A stretch of 64,000 bases of DNA, from the NCBI RefSeq assembly GCF_049340185.1, contig NZ_JBMPPC010000004.1:479719-543718 (forward strand), written 5' to 3'. The position numbers and the translations under genes are program-made. Of the stretch, positions 1 to 8,531 are shown piece after piece (the stretch's first letter is position 1; each line of letters opens with the position of its first letter). The notes under the pieces were generated by a model. The model had not been told where the DNA came from. It was given only the letters and a program-made list of their open reading frames with translations, and searched no databases. The DNA comes from Undibacterium sp049340185 (lineage in GTDB: Bacteria; Pseudomonadota; Gammaproteobacteria; Burkholderiales; Burkholderiaceae_D).

Positions 1-972
1 GGTAGTCTTGGTCACGATATCACTAGGTAAAGCAACGGTAGCAATCGCACTGTTCGCGTTGACAATGCTGACTGCAGGCCCTGATTTTTGCGTCCATAAA
101 TAATAAATCGCGCCAGTCGTGACCTGATTACCATTCACATCAAACCGCATAGTTTTACTGCCATCCAGTGATACGGCAGCACCTGCTTGCGCTACGCCAC
201 CGCTATACGAAATCGGCACGATGGTCGGCTTGATGACGGGATTAATCGTAACTGTCTGAATGGCGGTACCGGTTCTCGGCTTATCATCGGTAACGCGGCA
301 TTCAAACTTGACCACCGTTGGCGTCGTCACGATAGGTGCCGTGAAGTCGGTTACGGCGCTGCTTGCCGACGTGATTTTCAGAGTCAGATTCGCCGCATCG
401 CTGATCACCCATTGATACGCATACACCCCGGTATTTGTTGTGCCACCACTGCCGCTGCAGCTGAGTGTTGCCTTACTGCCCGAGGTTACTTCTGAATTTG
501 CTGCAACCTTGACAGCCGGATTGAGCGTGACTGAGGCTTCTTTCAATACGACCAGGTTCGTGCTGCTGGACGTTGAATTATTTTTTGCATCCACCACCGT
601 GACGGTGAGTTTGTAAGTGTAATCTGCGGTCAGTTTAGCGGGCGGGGTCAGGCTGACGACGCAGCTCCAGTCACTGCCAGTAGTACTTTTGGTCGCGACT
701 TTGCAATCGGTATTGGATGAGGCGGCTAAGGCTGCGGCATCCAGTGTCAGGGCTTCTATACGCCAGGTCACCGAGCTGATCGCCGCCGCACTGCTGCTGA
801 CGCTGGCAGTAAAAGTCAGGGGATCGCCGGTACTCACAGAAGCAGGGCCGGCAAATGCAATCGCAATCGGCGAACTGCCCGCGCCGCCGCCAGAACCGGA
901 GGAGCCGCCGCCACATGCAGCGACACTGATCAATAAAATGAGCGCGAAAATTCGGAAAAAAACTGACACCAC
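1..972 (-). CDS. Ig/PKD-like repeat lipoprotein, 5' part (cut by window edge)
   Basis: Reading frame open from a GTG at 972 to the left window edge (324 codons, no stop), so the C-terminus is missing. A GACGGAG ribosome site sits 5 nt before the GTG; the next codon is also GTG (969). The N-terminus is a signal sequence with a lipobox, LLISVAAC, followed by a Gly/Ser-rich linker typical of outer-membrane lipoproteins. The rest is Thr/Ser/Val-rich beta-sandwich sequence in repeating Ig/PKD-like blocks (for example SVSTGDPLTFTASVS, AYQWVISDAANLTLKITS, YYLWTQKSGPAVSIV). Likely a surface-exposed or periplasm-facing binding or adhesion protein; the ligand cannot be told. It is divergent from the acyl-CoA synthetase. 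The lack of an in-frame ATG makes it easy to overlook. Confidence 0.75.
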   Translation of the reverse strand, partial: MVSVFFRIFALILLISVAACGGGSSGSGGGAGSSPIAIAFAGPASVSTGDPLTFTASVSSSAAAISSVTWRIEALTLDAAALAASSNTDCKVATKSTTGSDWSCVVSLTPPAKLTADYTYKLTVTVVDAKNNSTSSSTNLVVLKEASVTLNPAVKVAANSEVTSGSKATLSCSGSGGTTNTGVYAYQWVISDAANLTLKITSASSAVTDFTAPIVTTPTVVKFECRVTDDKPRTGTAIQTVTINPVIKPTIVPISYSGGVAQAGAAVSLDGSKTMRFDVNGNQVTTGAIYYLWTQKSGPAVSIVNANSAIATVALPSDIVTKTT

Positions 973-1187
973 ATAGACTCCGTCTGAAAAGATTGCTGCT
1001 TGTTAGCTATTTCATTGTAACTTTAATCGATCCGTAGTTAAACCCGGTGTCGGCCAGGCCAAGATTTTTTACATTCCGGCCAGCCATCCGGAGCGATATC
1101 AATACGTCGTTGTAATTTACGAACGCTCGTGCCAAAATGGGACTTAGGGGCAGCACTCTAAAAGCAACATCCCAACGGAGACAAGAC
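973..1187. promoter_or_regulatory. divergent intergenic region, lipoprotein / acyl-CoA synthetase
   Basis: 215 bp between two divergent starts. It must hold the promoters of both genes, but I see no convincing sigma-70 pair or operator. The acyl-CoA synthetase ribosome site (CGGAG) is at its right end. Confidence 0.3.
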
Positions 1188-2858
1188 ATGAACACCAAGC
1201 ACTATGCGCACTGGCCACCTGGTCTGCCATATCATCTGATCGCACCGGAAACCAGCGTCTATACCAATCTGCACATTGCTGCCCTGCGCTATCCAGACAA
1301 ACTTGCGATTATTTTTTATGACAGTGTACTGACGTATGCTCAGTTACATGCAGAAGTGCTGGCTCTGGCGGGCTATCTGCAAAAAACCTGTGGCGTGCAA
1401 CGCGGCGACCGCGTCTTGCTCGATATGCAGAACTCACCTCAGTTCATCATCGCGTATTACGCGATCATGCGCGCCGATGCGATGGTGGTGCCAGTCAATC
1501 CTATGCTGATGACCGATGAACTCGCTCATTACATCGACGATAGCGGTGCGAAAGTCGCGATTGCGTCACAAGAAATTTTCTCCCGCCTGCAACCTCTGGT
1601 TGGCAGTACGGGGTTAAAACATGCGATCGTCGCCACTTACTCCGACCATCTGACCACAGACACCACATTGACGGTACCGGACTTTGTCCGCGCGCCGCGT
1701 GATGTAGCAGTGCAAACAGGTGTCACCACATGGAAAGACGCGATTGCGCAAGGCAGCCGGGCAGAGCATCAAGTTGGCCCGCATCTGGCGACACCCGACG
1801 ATCTGGCGTGTATGCCCTACACCTCAGGCACGACCGGCAAGCCAAAAGGTTGCATCCACACGCATCGCTCGGTGATGTTTAATATTGCGGCCAGTCCGGT
1901 CTGGTCTGGCTCTATCGTACCGACCCATGTTGCACTCGCCGTGCTACCGTTCTTTCACGTTACCGGTATGCAATCAGTAATGAACAGCATGATATTTTGC
2001 GGCGGTGCGCTGGTCATACTGCCGCGCTGGGATCGCGATGTTGCAGGCCAACTCATCACGCGCTACAAGGTGACCAACTGGACGCTGGTGCCGTCGATGA
2101 TGATCGACTTCCTGTCGAATCCGCGACTCGCCGAATACGATATTTCCGGTATGAACCGGGTCTCAGGCGGCGGTGCAGCAATGCCAGCGGCTATCGCACA
2201 AAAGCTGCTGGAGCTATCGGGTCAAACCTATATGGAAGGTTATGGTTTGTCAGAGACGATGGCACCATCCCACCTGAATCCACCGCAACGCATGAAACAA
2301 CAGTGCCTGGGAATTCCACACTTCAACACGGACTCACGGATCGTCGATCCGACGACGCTGCAAGAAGTAAAACAGGGTGAGACCGGTGAAATCTGGATCA
2401 ACGGCCCGCATGTCTTTCAGGGATATTGGAATGACCCGCAAAAAACCAAAGAATCGTTTGCCGACCTTGATGGCAAGCGCTTCTTCCGCAGCGGTGATTT
2501 AGGATATATGGATGAAGAAGGTTTCTTCTTTTTTACCGACCGGCTCAAACGCATGATCAATGCCAGCGGCTTTAAAGTCTGGCCAGCCGAAGTTGAATCC
2601 ATGATGTATCAGCACCCAGCGATACAAGAGTGCTGCATCATCGCCGCCCGCGACGCCTATCGGGGTGAAACCGTCAAAGCAGTCGTCGTCAAAAAACCCG
2701 GTGTCGACGTCAGCGCCGAGGACATCATGACCTGGGCGCATGAAAAAATGGCGGCATATAAGGTGCCGAAGTTTGTAGAATTTGTCGACAGTCTGCCCAA
2801 GTCAGGTACCGGCAAAGTCATGTGGCGCTCGCTGCAAGAAAAAGAAGCCGCAAAATAG
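1188..2858 (+). CDS. long/medium-chain acyl-CoA synthetase (AMP-binding)
   Basis: 556 aa ANL-superfamily adenylating enzyme that would activate a carboxylic (probably fatty) acid to its acyl-AMP and then acyl-CoA in the cytoplasm. The P-loop-like motif YTSGTTGKPKG is near residue 211, GYGLSE near 351, the ATP-ribose Asp in RSGDLGY near 433, the hinge DRLKRMI near 451, and the catalytic Lys in PKSGTGKV near 540. Length is normal for FadD-like enzymes. The start at 1188 is chosen over an upstream in-frame ATG at 1137 because CGGAG lies 8 nt before it and the family begins near MNTKHYAHWPPGLP. It stands alone, divergent from the lipoprotein gene. Acyl specificity cannot be read from sequence. 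Confidence 0.92.
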   Translation: MNTKHYAHWPPGLPYHLIAPETSVYTNLHIAALRYPDKLAIIFYDSVLTYAQLHAEVLALAGYLQKTCGVQRGDRVLLDMQNSPQFIIAYYAIMRADAMVVPVNPMLMTDELAHYIDDSGAKVAIASQEIFSRLQPLVGSTGLKHAIVATYSDHLTTDTTLTVPDFVRAPRDVAVQTGVTTWKDAIAQGSRAEHQVGPHLATPDDLACMPYTSGTTGKPKGCIHTHRSVMFNIAASPVWSGSIVPTHVALAVLPFFHVTGMQSVMNSMIFCGGALVILPRWDRDVAGQLITRYKVTNWTLVPSMMIDFLSNPRLAEYDISGMNRVSGGGAAMPAAIAQKLLELSGQTYMEGYGLSETMAPSHLNPPQRMKQQCLGIPHFNTDSRIVDPTTLQEVKQGETGEIWINGPHVFQGYWNDPQKTKESFADLDGKRFFRSGDLGYMDEEGFFFFTDRLKRMINASGFKVWPAEVESMMYQHPAIQECCIIAARDAYRGETVKAVVVKKPGVDVSAEDIMTWAHEKMAAYKVPKFVEFVDSLPKSGTGKVMWRSLQEKEAAK

Positions 2859-2964
2859 CCTTAGCAATTCGCTGCTTGGTTTTTGCTTTGGTTTTTGCTT
2901 TGCTTTTTTTTAATTCACTTCTTGCGTCATTTCGCTTCAATTGTATTCAGTCTAAAAACGCAAA

Positions 2965-2985
2965 AAGCCCGCCAAAAGCGGGCTT
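2965..2985 (-). terminator. Rho-independent terminator, minus strand
   Basis: Perfect 8-bp stem AAGCCCGC / GCGGGCTT with a CAAAA loop. The T-rich tail is on the minus strand (GGGCTTTTTGCGTTTTT); the plus-strand side has none. It therefore suits minus-strand transcription coming from the cold-shock gene 560 bp away, which would place the hairpin repeats within that transcript. Confidence 0.6.
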
Positions 2986-3011
2986 ACCATTCATTGCAAC
3001 GACTCACCAGC

Positions 3012-3040
3012 AACCCATGCTATCTGCGTGGTGCCACTGG
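3012..3040 (+). repeat. hairpin repeat, copy 1
   Basis: First of four copies of an about 29-nt unit with consensus ACCCATGCTATCTGCGTGG followed by TGCCACTGG. CCATGC and GCGTGG pair around an invariant TATCT loop. No ORF with gene character covers it. Confidence 0.75.
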
Positions 3041-3050
3041 CTAGGTCAAC

Positions 3051-3079
3051 AACCCGTGCTATCTGCGCGGTGCCATTAA
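3051..3079 (+). repeat. hairpin repeat, copy 2
   Basis: Same unit as at 3012. The stem is CCGTGC / GCGCGG: relative to copy 1 an A-T pair has become G-C by changes on both sides, so pairing is kept, and the TATCT loop is unchanged. Confidence 0.75.
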
Positions 3080-3159
3080 CGGATTGAGTCGCTTTTTACT
3101 GCTTATCCATATCCTTGCGAATATGTTGACGGTAGAACGAATGTTTTTATTTCACAAAT

Positions 3160-3214
3160 CAACTAAACCATTTTCCGGTGCCACTGATAATTCACTGGCA
3201 CGGCCGGTTAGAAT
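3160..3214 (+). repeat. degenerate relative of the hairpin repeat
   Basis: Contains AACTAAACCATTTTCC, which recurs at 3287 directly before copy 3, then GGTGCCACTGATAATTCACTGG and CACGGCCGGTTAG, resembling the repeat tail. The stem-loop core is missing. This suggests the repeat belongs to a longer, partly decayed unit. Confidence 0.35.
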
Positions 3215-3305
3215 TGATGCACGTTTGAAAATCAGCGCTGACCTCATGCCAGCACGAATTTTCGCTGCGGTGACAACTCACTGAAGAACTAAACCATTTC
3301 CCAAT

Positions 3306-3340
3306 AACCCATGCTATCTGCGTGGTGCTACTAGCCGGTA
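3306..3340 (+). repeat. hairpin repeat, copy 3
   Basis: AACCCATGCTATCTGCGTGG core identical to copy 1, with a tail TGCTACTAGCCGGT close to that of copy 4. Confidence 0.75.
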
Positions 3341-3430
3341 AGAATTCCTCTGCGCATTAGAAATCAAGCTTACGATCTTGTTCTAACTCGTGAAATCTTT
3401 GTCCTGCTGTGACAATCTTTTTTCACCGCC

Positions 3431-3464
3431 AGCCCATGCTATCTGCATAGTGCCAGCGGCCGGT
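3431..3464 (+). repeat. hairpin repeat, copy 4
   Basis: AGCCCATGCTATCTGCATAG core. The T-G wobble of copies 1-3 is here a T-A pair; one outer pair is lost. The tail TGCCAGCGGCCGGT matches copy 3. Confidence 0.7.
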
Positions 3465-3542
3465 ATTACTGATTAAAAATGATCACGGCAAGACGACTAC
3501 TTAATCTGCTGCCCGGCGACCAGTGATCGCCGCTGCCATTAA

Positions 3543-3755
3543 TTAAGAAAGAATTTGAATATTGCCAGCTTTGTCGCCTTTAGGACCAACAGCAGCTTCG
3601 TAGGAAACGCGTTGATTTTCGGACAGACTCTTAAAGCCGGAAGACTGGATGTCTTGAAAGTGGGCGAATAAATCCGGACCACCTGCATCTGGTGTGATAA
3701 AGCCGAAGCCCTTAGCATCATTGAACCATTTGACTATGCCTGTTTGCGTGCTCAT
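3543..3755 (-). CDS. cspA: cold-shock domain protein (CspA family)
   Basis: 70 aa, the usual length of a single cold-shock domain. It begins TGIVKWFNDAKGFGFI, with RNP1 KGFGFI at about residues 16-21 and RNP2 as LFAHF at about 29-33. These OB-fold proteins bind single-stranded RNA/DNA and act as RNA chaperones. AAAGGA lies 6 nt before the ATG. The 175-bp untranslated region upstream would suit the long structured leaders known for cold-shock mRNAs; a short GCCTGAGAGGC hairpin can be seen in it. The repeats at 3012-3464 lie downstream and could be in its 3' UTR. Confidence 0.95.
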   Translation of the reverse strand: MSTQTGIVKWFNDAKGFGFITPDAGGPDLFAHFQDIQSSGFKSLSENQRVSYEAAVGPKGDKAGNIQILS

Positions 3756-3930
3756 GTTATTTCCTTTTATTTTAAATATAGGCTAGCTTGCCTGAGAGGC
3801 ACTTGAAACCAAGAGATGAAACCGGAGGAAATAAAACAGAACGACTAGAGGAACAGCCATGCAGAATTGGGACCAACAATATGACAACTTGATGCAAGTA
3901 CGAGACGGAATATACACGTTTACTTCTTAA

Positions 3931-4482
3931 TCACCTAATTATATTTTCAGACGTCATTTTATTTATCCGGCGATAAAATATCAGGCACAGACAAATAAGC
4001 GAAGCAGGTAACCACACCCAGCGCAATTCTGAATAAATCACCTCAACACCGCGACCGCTCATGATACGGCGGAGCCCGATTGGTGATACCTCGATCACGC
4101 GCCAGGCTGAAAATAATCGATCATTCAAAAACGGCGACCACAAAGCGACACCCAGTCCCCCATTCGTGAGCATATCGAGCAAGCCATGTGACAGTGTGCA
4201 AATACCGACAAAACACAATGTGCTCCGGCGTCCGCTGTGCAGAGTCCGAGCAAGGGTCGTCGCAATTAAAGCGATGCACAAGGCAAATAACATGGAATGC
4301 GTGAAACCGCGATGCCCGAACAGGTCTCCATACGCAATATACAAGCGAAAACCCACAACGTCGAAATCGGGCAAAATCGCACCGGCTATCCCGGCAACTA
4401 ACAGGCTCCGGCTAATTTTTTTGCTCCCTAAGCCGATACCCAATGCCAGCGGCACTGCCGTATGCGTCAAGATGGTTGGCAT
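3931..4482 (-). CDS. YdjM-like membrane-bound metal-dependent hydrolase (DUF457)
   Basis: 183 aa integral membrane protein. The N-terminus MPTILTHTAVPLALG and the motifs LPDFDVVGF and HRGFTHSML with conserved His/Asp are the signature of the YdjM/DUF457 family (putative inner-membrane metal-dependent hydrolases). About four to five membrane segments. The start at 4482 is preferred over upstream ATGs because it lies 4 nt after the stop of the upstream gene with GGGAG before it, and the family starts here. Two-gene operon with the membrane protein at 4487-4924. The substrate is unknown. Confidence 0.8.
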   Translation of the reverse strand: MPTILTHTAVPLALGIGLGSKKISRSLLVAGIAGAILPDFDVVGFRLYIAYGDLFGHRGFTHSMLFALCIALIATTLARTLHSGRRSTLCFVGICTLSHGLLDMLTNGGLGVALWSPFLNDRLFSAWRVIEVSPIGLRRIMSGRGVEVIYSELRWVWLPASLICLCLIFYRRINKMTSENIIR

Positions 4483-4486
4483 GATT

Positions 4487-4924
4487 TTAGTTCTCCCGGT
4501 CAGACCGAATGCCTGTTTCACCGTAGATAAAAAAGGACAAGGCAACGACAAGCAGGCAAGCACCGGACAAACCAAAAAAGAGATCTGACAACGTATCTGC
4601 AACACCAAGATTCATCATCGTACCGAACGCAATATCCGACAGATATTCTAAAAACTCCCAGAGAATTGCGGTTACCGCCGTCAAACCAACAGACAGCAAT
4701 CCTTGAATCACAAGCGGTATCGCACCAGTCAGCAACTGAGCGTGTCGAATCACGATCAGATAAAAATACGCCATCGCAATACCACCAGCAAAATGCGTCG
4801 GCATGTCTAGCCAGGGGAAACGTATGTAAGCATTAAATGTTTTGGCAGCGACAGCATAAAAAACGAAGACGGTGAACGGTGCCCACGCAGCGTGCCGGAA
4901 TGACGAAATAAGCCAGGTTTTCAT
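4487..4924 (-). CDS. small integral membrane protein (YjdF/DUF2238-like)
   Basis: 145 aa with about four hydrophobic helices. The motifs DMPTHFAGGIAMAYF (residues about 40-54), WEFLEYLSD and ADTLSDLFFGLSGA resemble the DUF2238/YjdF group, in which Asp, His and Glu recur at membrane edges. First gene of a two-gene operon with the DUF457-type hydrolase 4 nt downstream; both proteins are membrane-embedded and may act together. No biochemical role known to me. Confidence 0.65.
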   Translation of the reverse strand: MKTWLISSFRHAAWAPFTVFVFYAVAAKTFNAYIRFPWLDMPTHFAGGIAMAYFYLIVIRHAQLLTGAIPLVIQGLLSVGLTAVTAILWEFLEYLSDIAFGTMMNLGVADTLSDLFFGLSGACLLVVALSFFIYGETGIRSDREN

Positions 4925-5051
4925 AAGATTTTAAAAAATACTAGATGGGTACCGCAGCATCTATGGGCCTGCTGGCGTGAAAACAGGCTACGAGGCTCAT
5001 AGACGCTACGAGTTAAGTAATTAAGTCAATATTTCATCGACATTCCATCGC

Positions 5052-5073
5052 TATACCGTTGATATACGGTATA
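5052..5073. promoter_or_regulatory. perfect inverted repeat upstream of the membrane-protein pair
   Basis: TATACCGT-TGATAT-ACGGTATA: an 8-bp perfect stem with a 6-nt spacer, between the creD stop (5086) and the start at 4924. There is no T-run on either side, so an operator is more likely than a terminator. Confidence 0.4.
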
Positions 5074-5085
5074 CGGCGAGGTAAA

Positions 5086-6477
5086 TCAGACCGCCGCGCT
5101 TTTCCCCAATTGATACCAATCTACTTTGCGCGTAATAACCATGATGGCGGACAACAAAGCGAACAGCAAAATACTGCCCATCACAAGTGCATTACTTTCA
5201 GAGCTCAGCAAACCAAACAAAGCGCCGTATAACAGGGTCAGTGCACAACCGAATCCCATGCCACGTTTCCAGCTTTGTAAAACATAGCTGAGGTAAAAAC
5301 CCACTAGAAAAATACACGCACCACTTGCCATCAGATAGGCAAAGATAAAACGAATATGTTCGGACACACTGACCAGTAACAAGAAGAACAAAGACAGCGC
5401 CAAACCCACAAGCAGATATTGAATCGGATGTATGGGCAATTGCTTCAGAACCTCGAACAGGAAAAATGCAGCGAAGGTTAAGGCGACAAACAACATGCCA
5501 TATTTAATCGCCCGGTCCGCTTGAGAATACACATTGATCGGCTCAATAAAAGTGACACTAAAACTATCTAACCCTGGCACTGCTTGCACAGCAGCCATAG
5601 CCTCATCAGTCGCCGGTGTTGTTGTCGCACCTGATTCGCGACGTGTCATCTGCTGCTGTGCTCCGCTCGACAAAGCAGAAATAGCCCAGGTTGCGGAGAA
5701 ACCGTTCTGATCAATCTTACGATCCTTGGGGGAGGGCAAAAAACGTCCGCCGAATTGCGGATGCGGCCATTTTGACGCCAGCGTAATTTGGTTGTTTTTA
5801 GCAATCGGTACGAAGTGCAAACGCTCTATGCCGTCAACCGATAATTCCAGGCTAAATTTGACTGTATTGGCGGCTTTTAAATCCATCGGTTCGAGTGGTG
5901 CGTGCAGACCTGTTTGTAAAGAACGTAACTTACTCTCCTGTTTAAATTCATAAGATTTTCCACCCCATTGAATACGCGGAAAATTTCGTAATCCACGCGT
6001 ATCACTGAGTCCCATCGCAATGAATGGCGTTCCTACATTCAACTGCGAAGCTGGCTTGTCTTTGATCAGCTGATCGATTACAGGCAATACAAAATCGCCG
6101 TGAATACTGTGCTGGCCGCTGTAAGTCAGTACCTTATGAATACCGCGATAACGATGATCAGTATCGATCGTCCCATTCACGTTGAGTTCGTTCGGATACA
6201 CATAATGCCGGTGCTGCAAGGTGTATTTACGCGTGACGGTTTTCTTAGTCAGCTGATCAACCAGCTCCTCTTCTTCATAGGTCTCGGAATAAGGCAACAC
6301 TAGTACCGGTCCCAGCAGAGTCTGCTCACTAACGGAATCCGCCGCAATACTACGCACAGCATCATCACGAAACCGCATGCGCTCGGAGATAGTCGATTGA
6401 ATCATCATCAACGGCACACCAATCAGCAACATAAGAATGCCGATCATCATCGTCTTAAAAAATAAAGTCTTTTGCAT
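5086..6477 (-). CDS. creD: CreD family inner-membrane protein
   Basis: 463 aa. One N-terminal membrane helix (KTLFFKTMMIGILMLLIGVPL) is followed by a large periplasmic domain with the family motifs LLGPVLVLPY and YVYPNELNVNGTID, then a C-terminal cluster of about five helices starting at AIKYGMLFVALTFAAFFLFE. CreD is the main target of the CreBC system and is linked in other bacteria to envelope stress, colicin E2 tolerance and beta-lactam response; its biochemical role is not settled. The ATG at 6477 is chosen since CCGGAG lies 6 nt before it; the codon at 6483 is a TTG. creC and creB lie upstream on the same strand, separated by a broken gene of opposite orientation, so creD needs its own promoter. 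Confidence 0.9.
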   Translation of the reverse strand: MQKTLFFKTMMIGILMLLIGVPLMMIQSTISERMRFRDDAVRSIAADSVSEQTLLGPVLVLPYSETYEEEELVDQLTKKTVTRKYTLQHRHYVYPNELNVNGTIDTDHRYRGIHKVLTYSGQHSIHGDFVLPVIDQLIKDKPASQLNVGTPFIAMGLSDTRGLRNFPRIQWGGKSYEFKQESKLRSLQTGLHAPLEPMDLKAANTVKFSLELSVDGIERLHFVPIAKNNQITLASKWPHPQFGGRFLPSPKDRKIDQNGFSATWAISALSSGAQQQMTRRESGATTTPATDEAMAAVQAVPGLDSFSVTFIEPINVYSQADRAIKYGMLFVALTFAAFFLFEVLKQLPIHPIQYLLVGLALSLFFLLLVSVSEHIRFIFAYLMASGACIFLVGFYLSYVLQSWKRGMGFGCALTLLYGALFGLLSSESNALVMGSILLFALLSAIMVITRKVDWYQLGKSAAV

Positions 6478-6539
6478 ATGCAACTCCGGATTGTAGGAAT
6501 CGCCACTGTAAAAAACTTGTGTGCGCTGTTGATGCGTTT

Positions 6540-6565
6540 TGTGTGAAGTTTTTTGTATGAAGTGT
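6540..6565 (-). promoter_or_regulatory. possible CreB box upstream of creD (weak)
   Basis: Minus strand shows ACTTCATACAAAAA followed by ACTTCACAC, two TTCA(C/T) half-sites. The CreB box known from E. coli is TTCAC-N6-TTCAC; here the half-sites are spaced more widely (N9) and one is imperfect, so this is only a candidate. Confidence 0.25.
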
Positions 6566-6631
6566 TTATTTCATAATTAACAATTAACTTAATTTTGATC
6601 GAATACGACTACAGCAGAGGCAAAATCAAAC

Positions 6632-7067
6632 ATGAAAAAATACTGACAAGCGCTCTCCTATTTAGCGTGAGTTCTATTTTTTAAGCGCAGGCTGAGATCA
6701 CACCGGCCTTGGATGAGATCTTGCAAGCTGCACTAAAAAAGGGGGAGATGACTTCGGAATACTCCCTCAGTTCATCCACTGAAGCAAGTATGCGAGCATT
6801 TGCCAACAGTTTGTCCGAACAAGGCTTCTTGGTTGAAACGCAATCCGTCAAGACAATAACGAACAAACCATCGTCTACACTGTTGGGTGCAATAAGTCCG
6901 TCTGAAAAAGATAGGCAGACGTCCATAAGCTATTCTATAAAAGCAAAAAAACTGGCGTCTTCAATACAAAGAAAGCTATGGCACTTTATGACGAATGCAT
7001 GAAGATCTTTAGCCAACCAGATTCCACCTGTAGTTATTCTTTTACGCAAAACTCCGCCACTCATTAA
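6632..7067 (+). pseudogene. disrupted gene for a small exported protein
   Basis: Three lesions break one recognisable coding sequence. ATGAAAAAA at 6632 is out of frame by one A; restoring it gives a signal peptide (MKK.LTSALLFSVSSIF.AQA). That is interrupted by a TAA at 6682 just before the AQA cleavage site. The mature part (EITPALDEILQAALKKGEM...) runs to about 6950, where another slip in an A-run shifts the frame; the correct frame ends VFNTKKAMALYDECMKIFSQ...SATH and stops at 7067. The full product would be about 145 aa, exported, of unknown function. The frameshifts lie in A homopolymers, so sequencing error is an alternative, though neighbouring genes are intact and the TAA is a separate lesion. 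It sits in opposite orientation between creC and creD. Confidence 0.6.
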
Positions 7068-7106
7068 AGCTCATTTAGTCGATGAGCTAAAAGTAAACCA
7101 AGTAAT

Positions 7107-8531
7107 TTAATCCGGCAAACTCAACATAGCGCAAACCCCGCCGTCATCCCGGTTCGATACCGCCACACTCCCGCCATGCAATAACGCAACCTCGCGCACA
7201 AATGGCAAACCCAGGCCCGTGCTCTTCGCAGCATCTGGTCTTTCCAGCGAATAAAACCGGTCAAAGATTCTCTCCATCGCGTAATCCGGTATACCCACCC
7301 CATGATCTAGTACGGTGATTTGACCTGTCCTGTTTTGTCTGCTGACCATGAGGACAATCATGCTGCCCGCGGGTGAAAATGCGATGGCATTCTCAATCAG
7401 GTTGCCGACCGCCTGCCTCAATAGCAGGGTATCACCTTGCACCTGTATCGCTGGCTCGCTCAAACTCAGTTTTAATTGCAGTGATTTTTCTGTCAGACGG
7501 CTGATTGCGTCGGCCTTGACCTGCTCCAATAACTGGTTTAAATCAATGGTGACAATACTGTCTAACACTTGTTGTTTCTCGATTTTGATCAGGGCTAAAA
7601 GCTTATCGATCAATTGTTTCTGTCGCTGATTTTGTTCGATGATATTACTCAAAAAATGCTGGCGGTCGGCGGCGGACATGTCCTCTGTTAACAGTTCTGC
7701 CGATCCCTGTATTGCAGCAATCGGGCTTTTTAGTTCGTGCGCCAGCGTATGCATTAGCTGTTCAACATATTGCTTGCCCTCTAGCTTGTGACGCATCGAT
7801 TCTAGCGCGCGGCCAAGCGTACCGATCTCGTTGTTGCCAAGCTTTGGTAGCATCACTTTTTCGTCTTTCTCTACACTACTTGCATAACGCTGCAATTGAC
7901 GTAAAGAATGACTGAGCCAAAAAGAAAATCCCAGTCCGATCAACAAAGAACCAAGCAGTAGCCAGCCACTGCGACGTAGAATTTTTCGCTGGCTACGTTC
8001 GATAAAAGGAGTGATGGTGGAGATAGGTTTAGCGACGGTCAGCGCTCCGATGATTCGGCCGTCGTCAAGGATAGGGGCAGCAACATGCATGACGGTGGAG
8101 CTGTCATCGAGGGGATCGCTACGTGTGCTACGTGCTCCGTATTTGCCTTGCAGCGTCAGGTAGACATCGTTCCAGCGAGAATAATCTTTGCCCACATCTT
8201 TGTTTTCCGAATCAAAAACGACGATACCGTGTAGGTCTGTGATGTAGATACGATAGTCGAGATTCGCTTTTTGTACTCCGCTGATTTTGACATCAACGCT
8301 ACGATGCACATAGTTTTGTAGTCTGCCGATCAGAGCCGCATGCTGTAAGTCGCCAGCCTTAACATCTTCGGCCACCAATTGCGCCAATAACTGAGCTGTA
8401 TCGACCAGGGTGTCCTCAAGTGTGGCGCGGACACCGGGCTTCACTTCTTCGACAAAGACATTTAGCACAAACCAGGCAGCCAGGCCAACAACCAGGAAAT
8501 AACCTAGCAGTATACGTAGTCCGATTTTCAT
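7107..8531 (-). CDS. creC: CreC sensor histidine kinase
   Basis: 474 aa membrane kinase. Helix 1 is at about residues 5-25 and helix 2 at about 187-207, enclosing a periplasmic sensor domain (CreC-type, with YRIYITDLHGIVVFDS). HAMP-like linker, then the H-box LAHELKSPIAAIQ with phospho-His near 265, N-box NLIENAIAFSP near 378, and G boxes DHGVGIP and GLGLPFVRE. It phosphorylates CreB; the system responds to carbon source and cell-wall stress in other bacteria. The start overlaps the creB stop by 4 nt (ATGA), indicating translational coupling. Confidence 0.92.
   Translation of the reverse strand: MKIGLRILLGYFLVVGLAAWFVLNVFVEEVKPGVRATLEDTLVDTAQLLAQLVAEDVKAGDLQHAALIGRLQNYVHRSVDVKISGVQKANLDYRIYITDLHGIVVFDSENKDVGKDYSRWNDVYLTLQGKYGARSTRSDPLDDSSTVMHVAAPILDDGRIIGALTVAKPISTITPFIERSQRKILRRSGWLLLGSLLIGLGFSFWLSHSLRQLQRYASSVEKDEKVMLPKLGNNEIGTLGRALESMRHKLEGKQYVEQLMHTLAHELKSPIAAIQGSAELLTEDMSAADRQHFLSNIIEQNQRQKQLIDKLLALIKIEKQQVLDSIVTIDLNQLLEQVKADAISRLTEKSLQLKLSLSEPAIQVQGDTLLLRQAVGNLIENAIAFSPAGSMIVLMVSRQNRTGQITVLDHGVGIPDYAMERIFDRFYSLERPDAAKSTGLGLPFVREVALLHGGSVAVSNRDDGGVCAMLSLPD

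Noticed and set aside
3084..3284. 66-codon plus-strand frame among the hairpin repeats
   Set aside because: No ribosome site or recognisable family; it runs through non-coding repeat sequence.
3012..3464. The four repeats as a CRISPR array
   Set aside because: Spacing is irregular (about 40 to 250 bp) and repeats differ; no cas genes.
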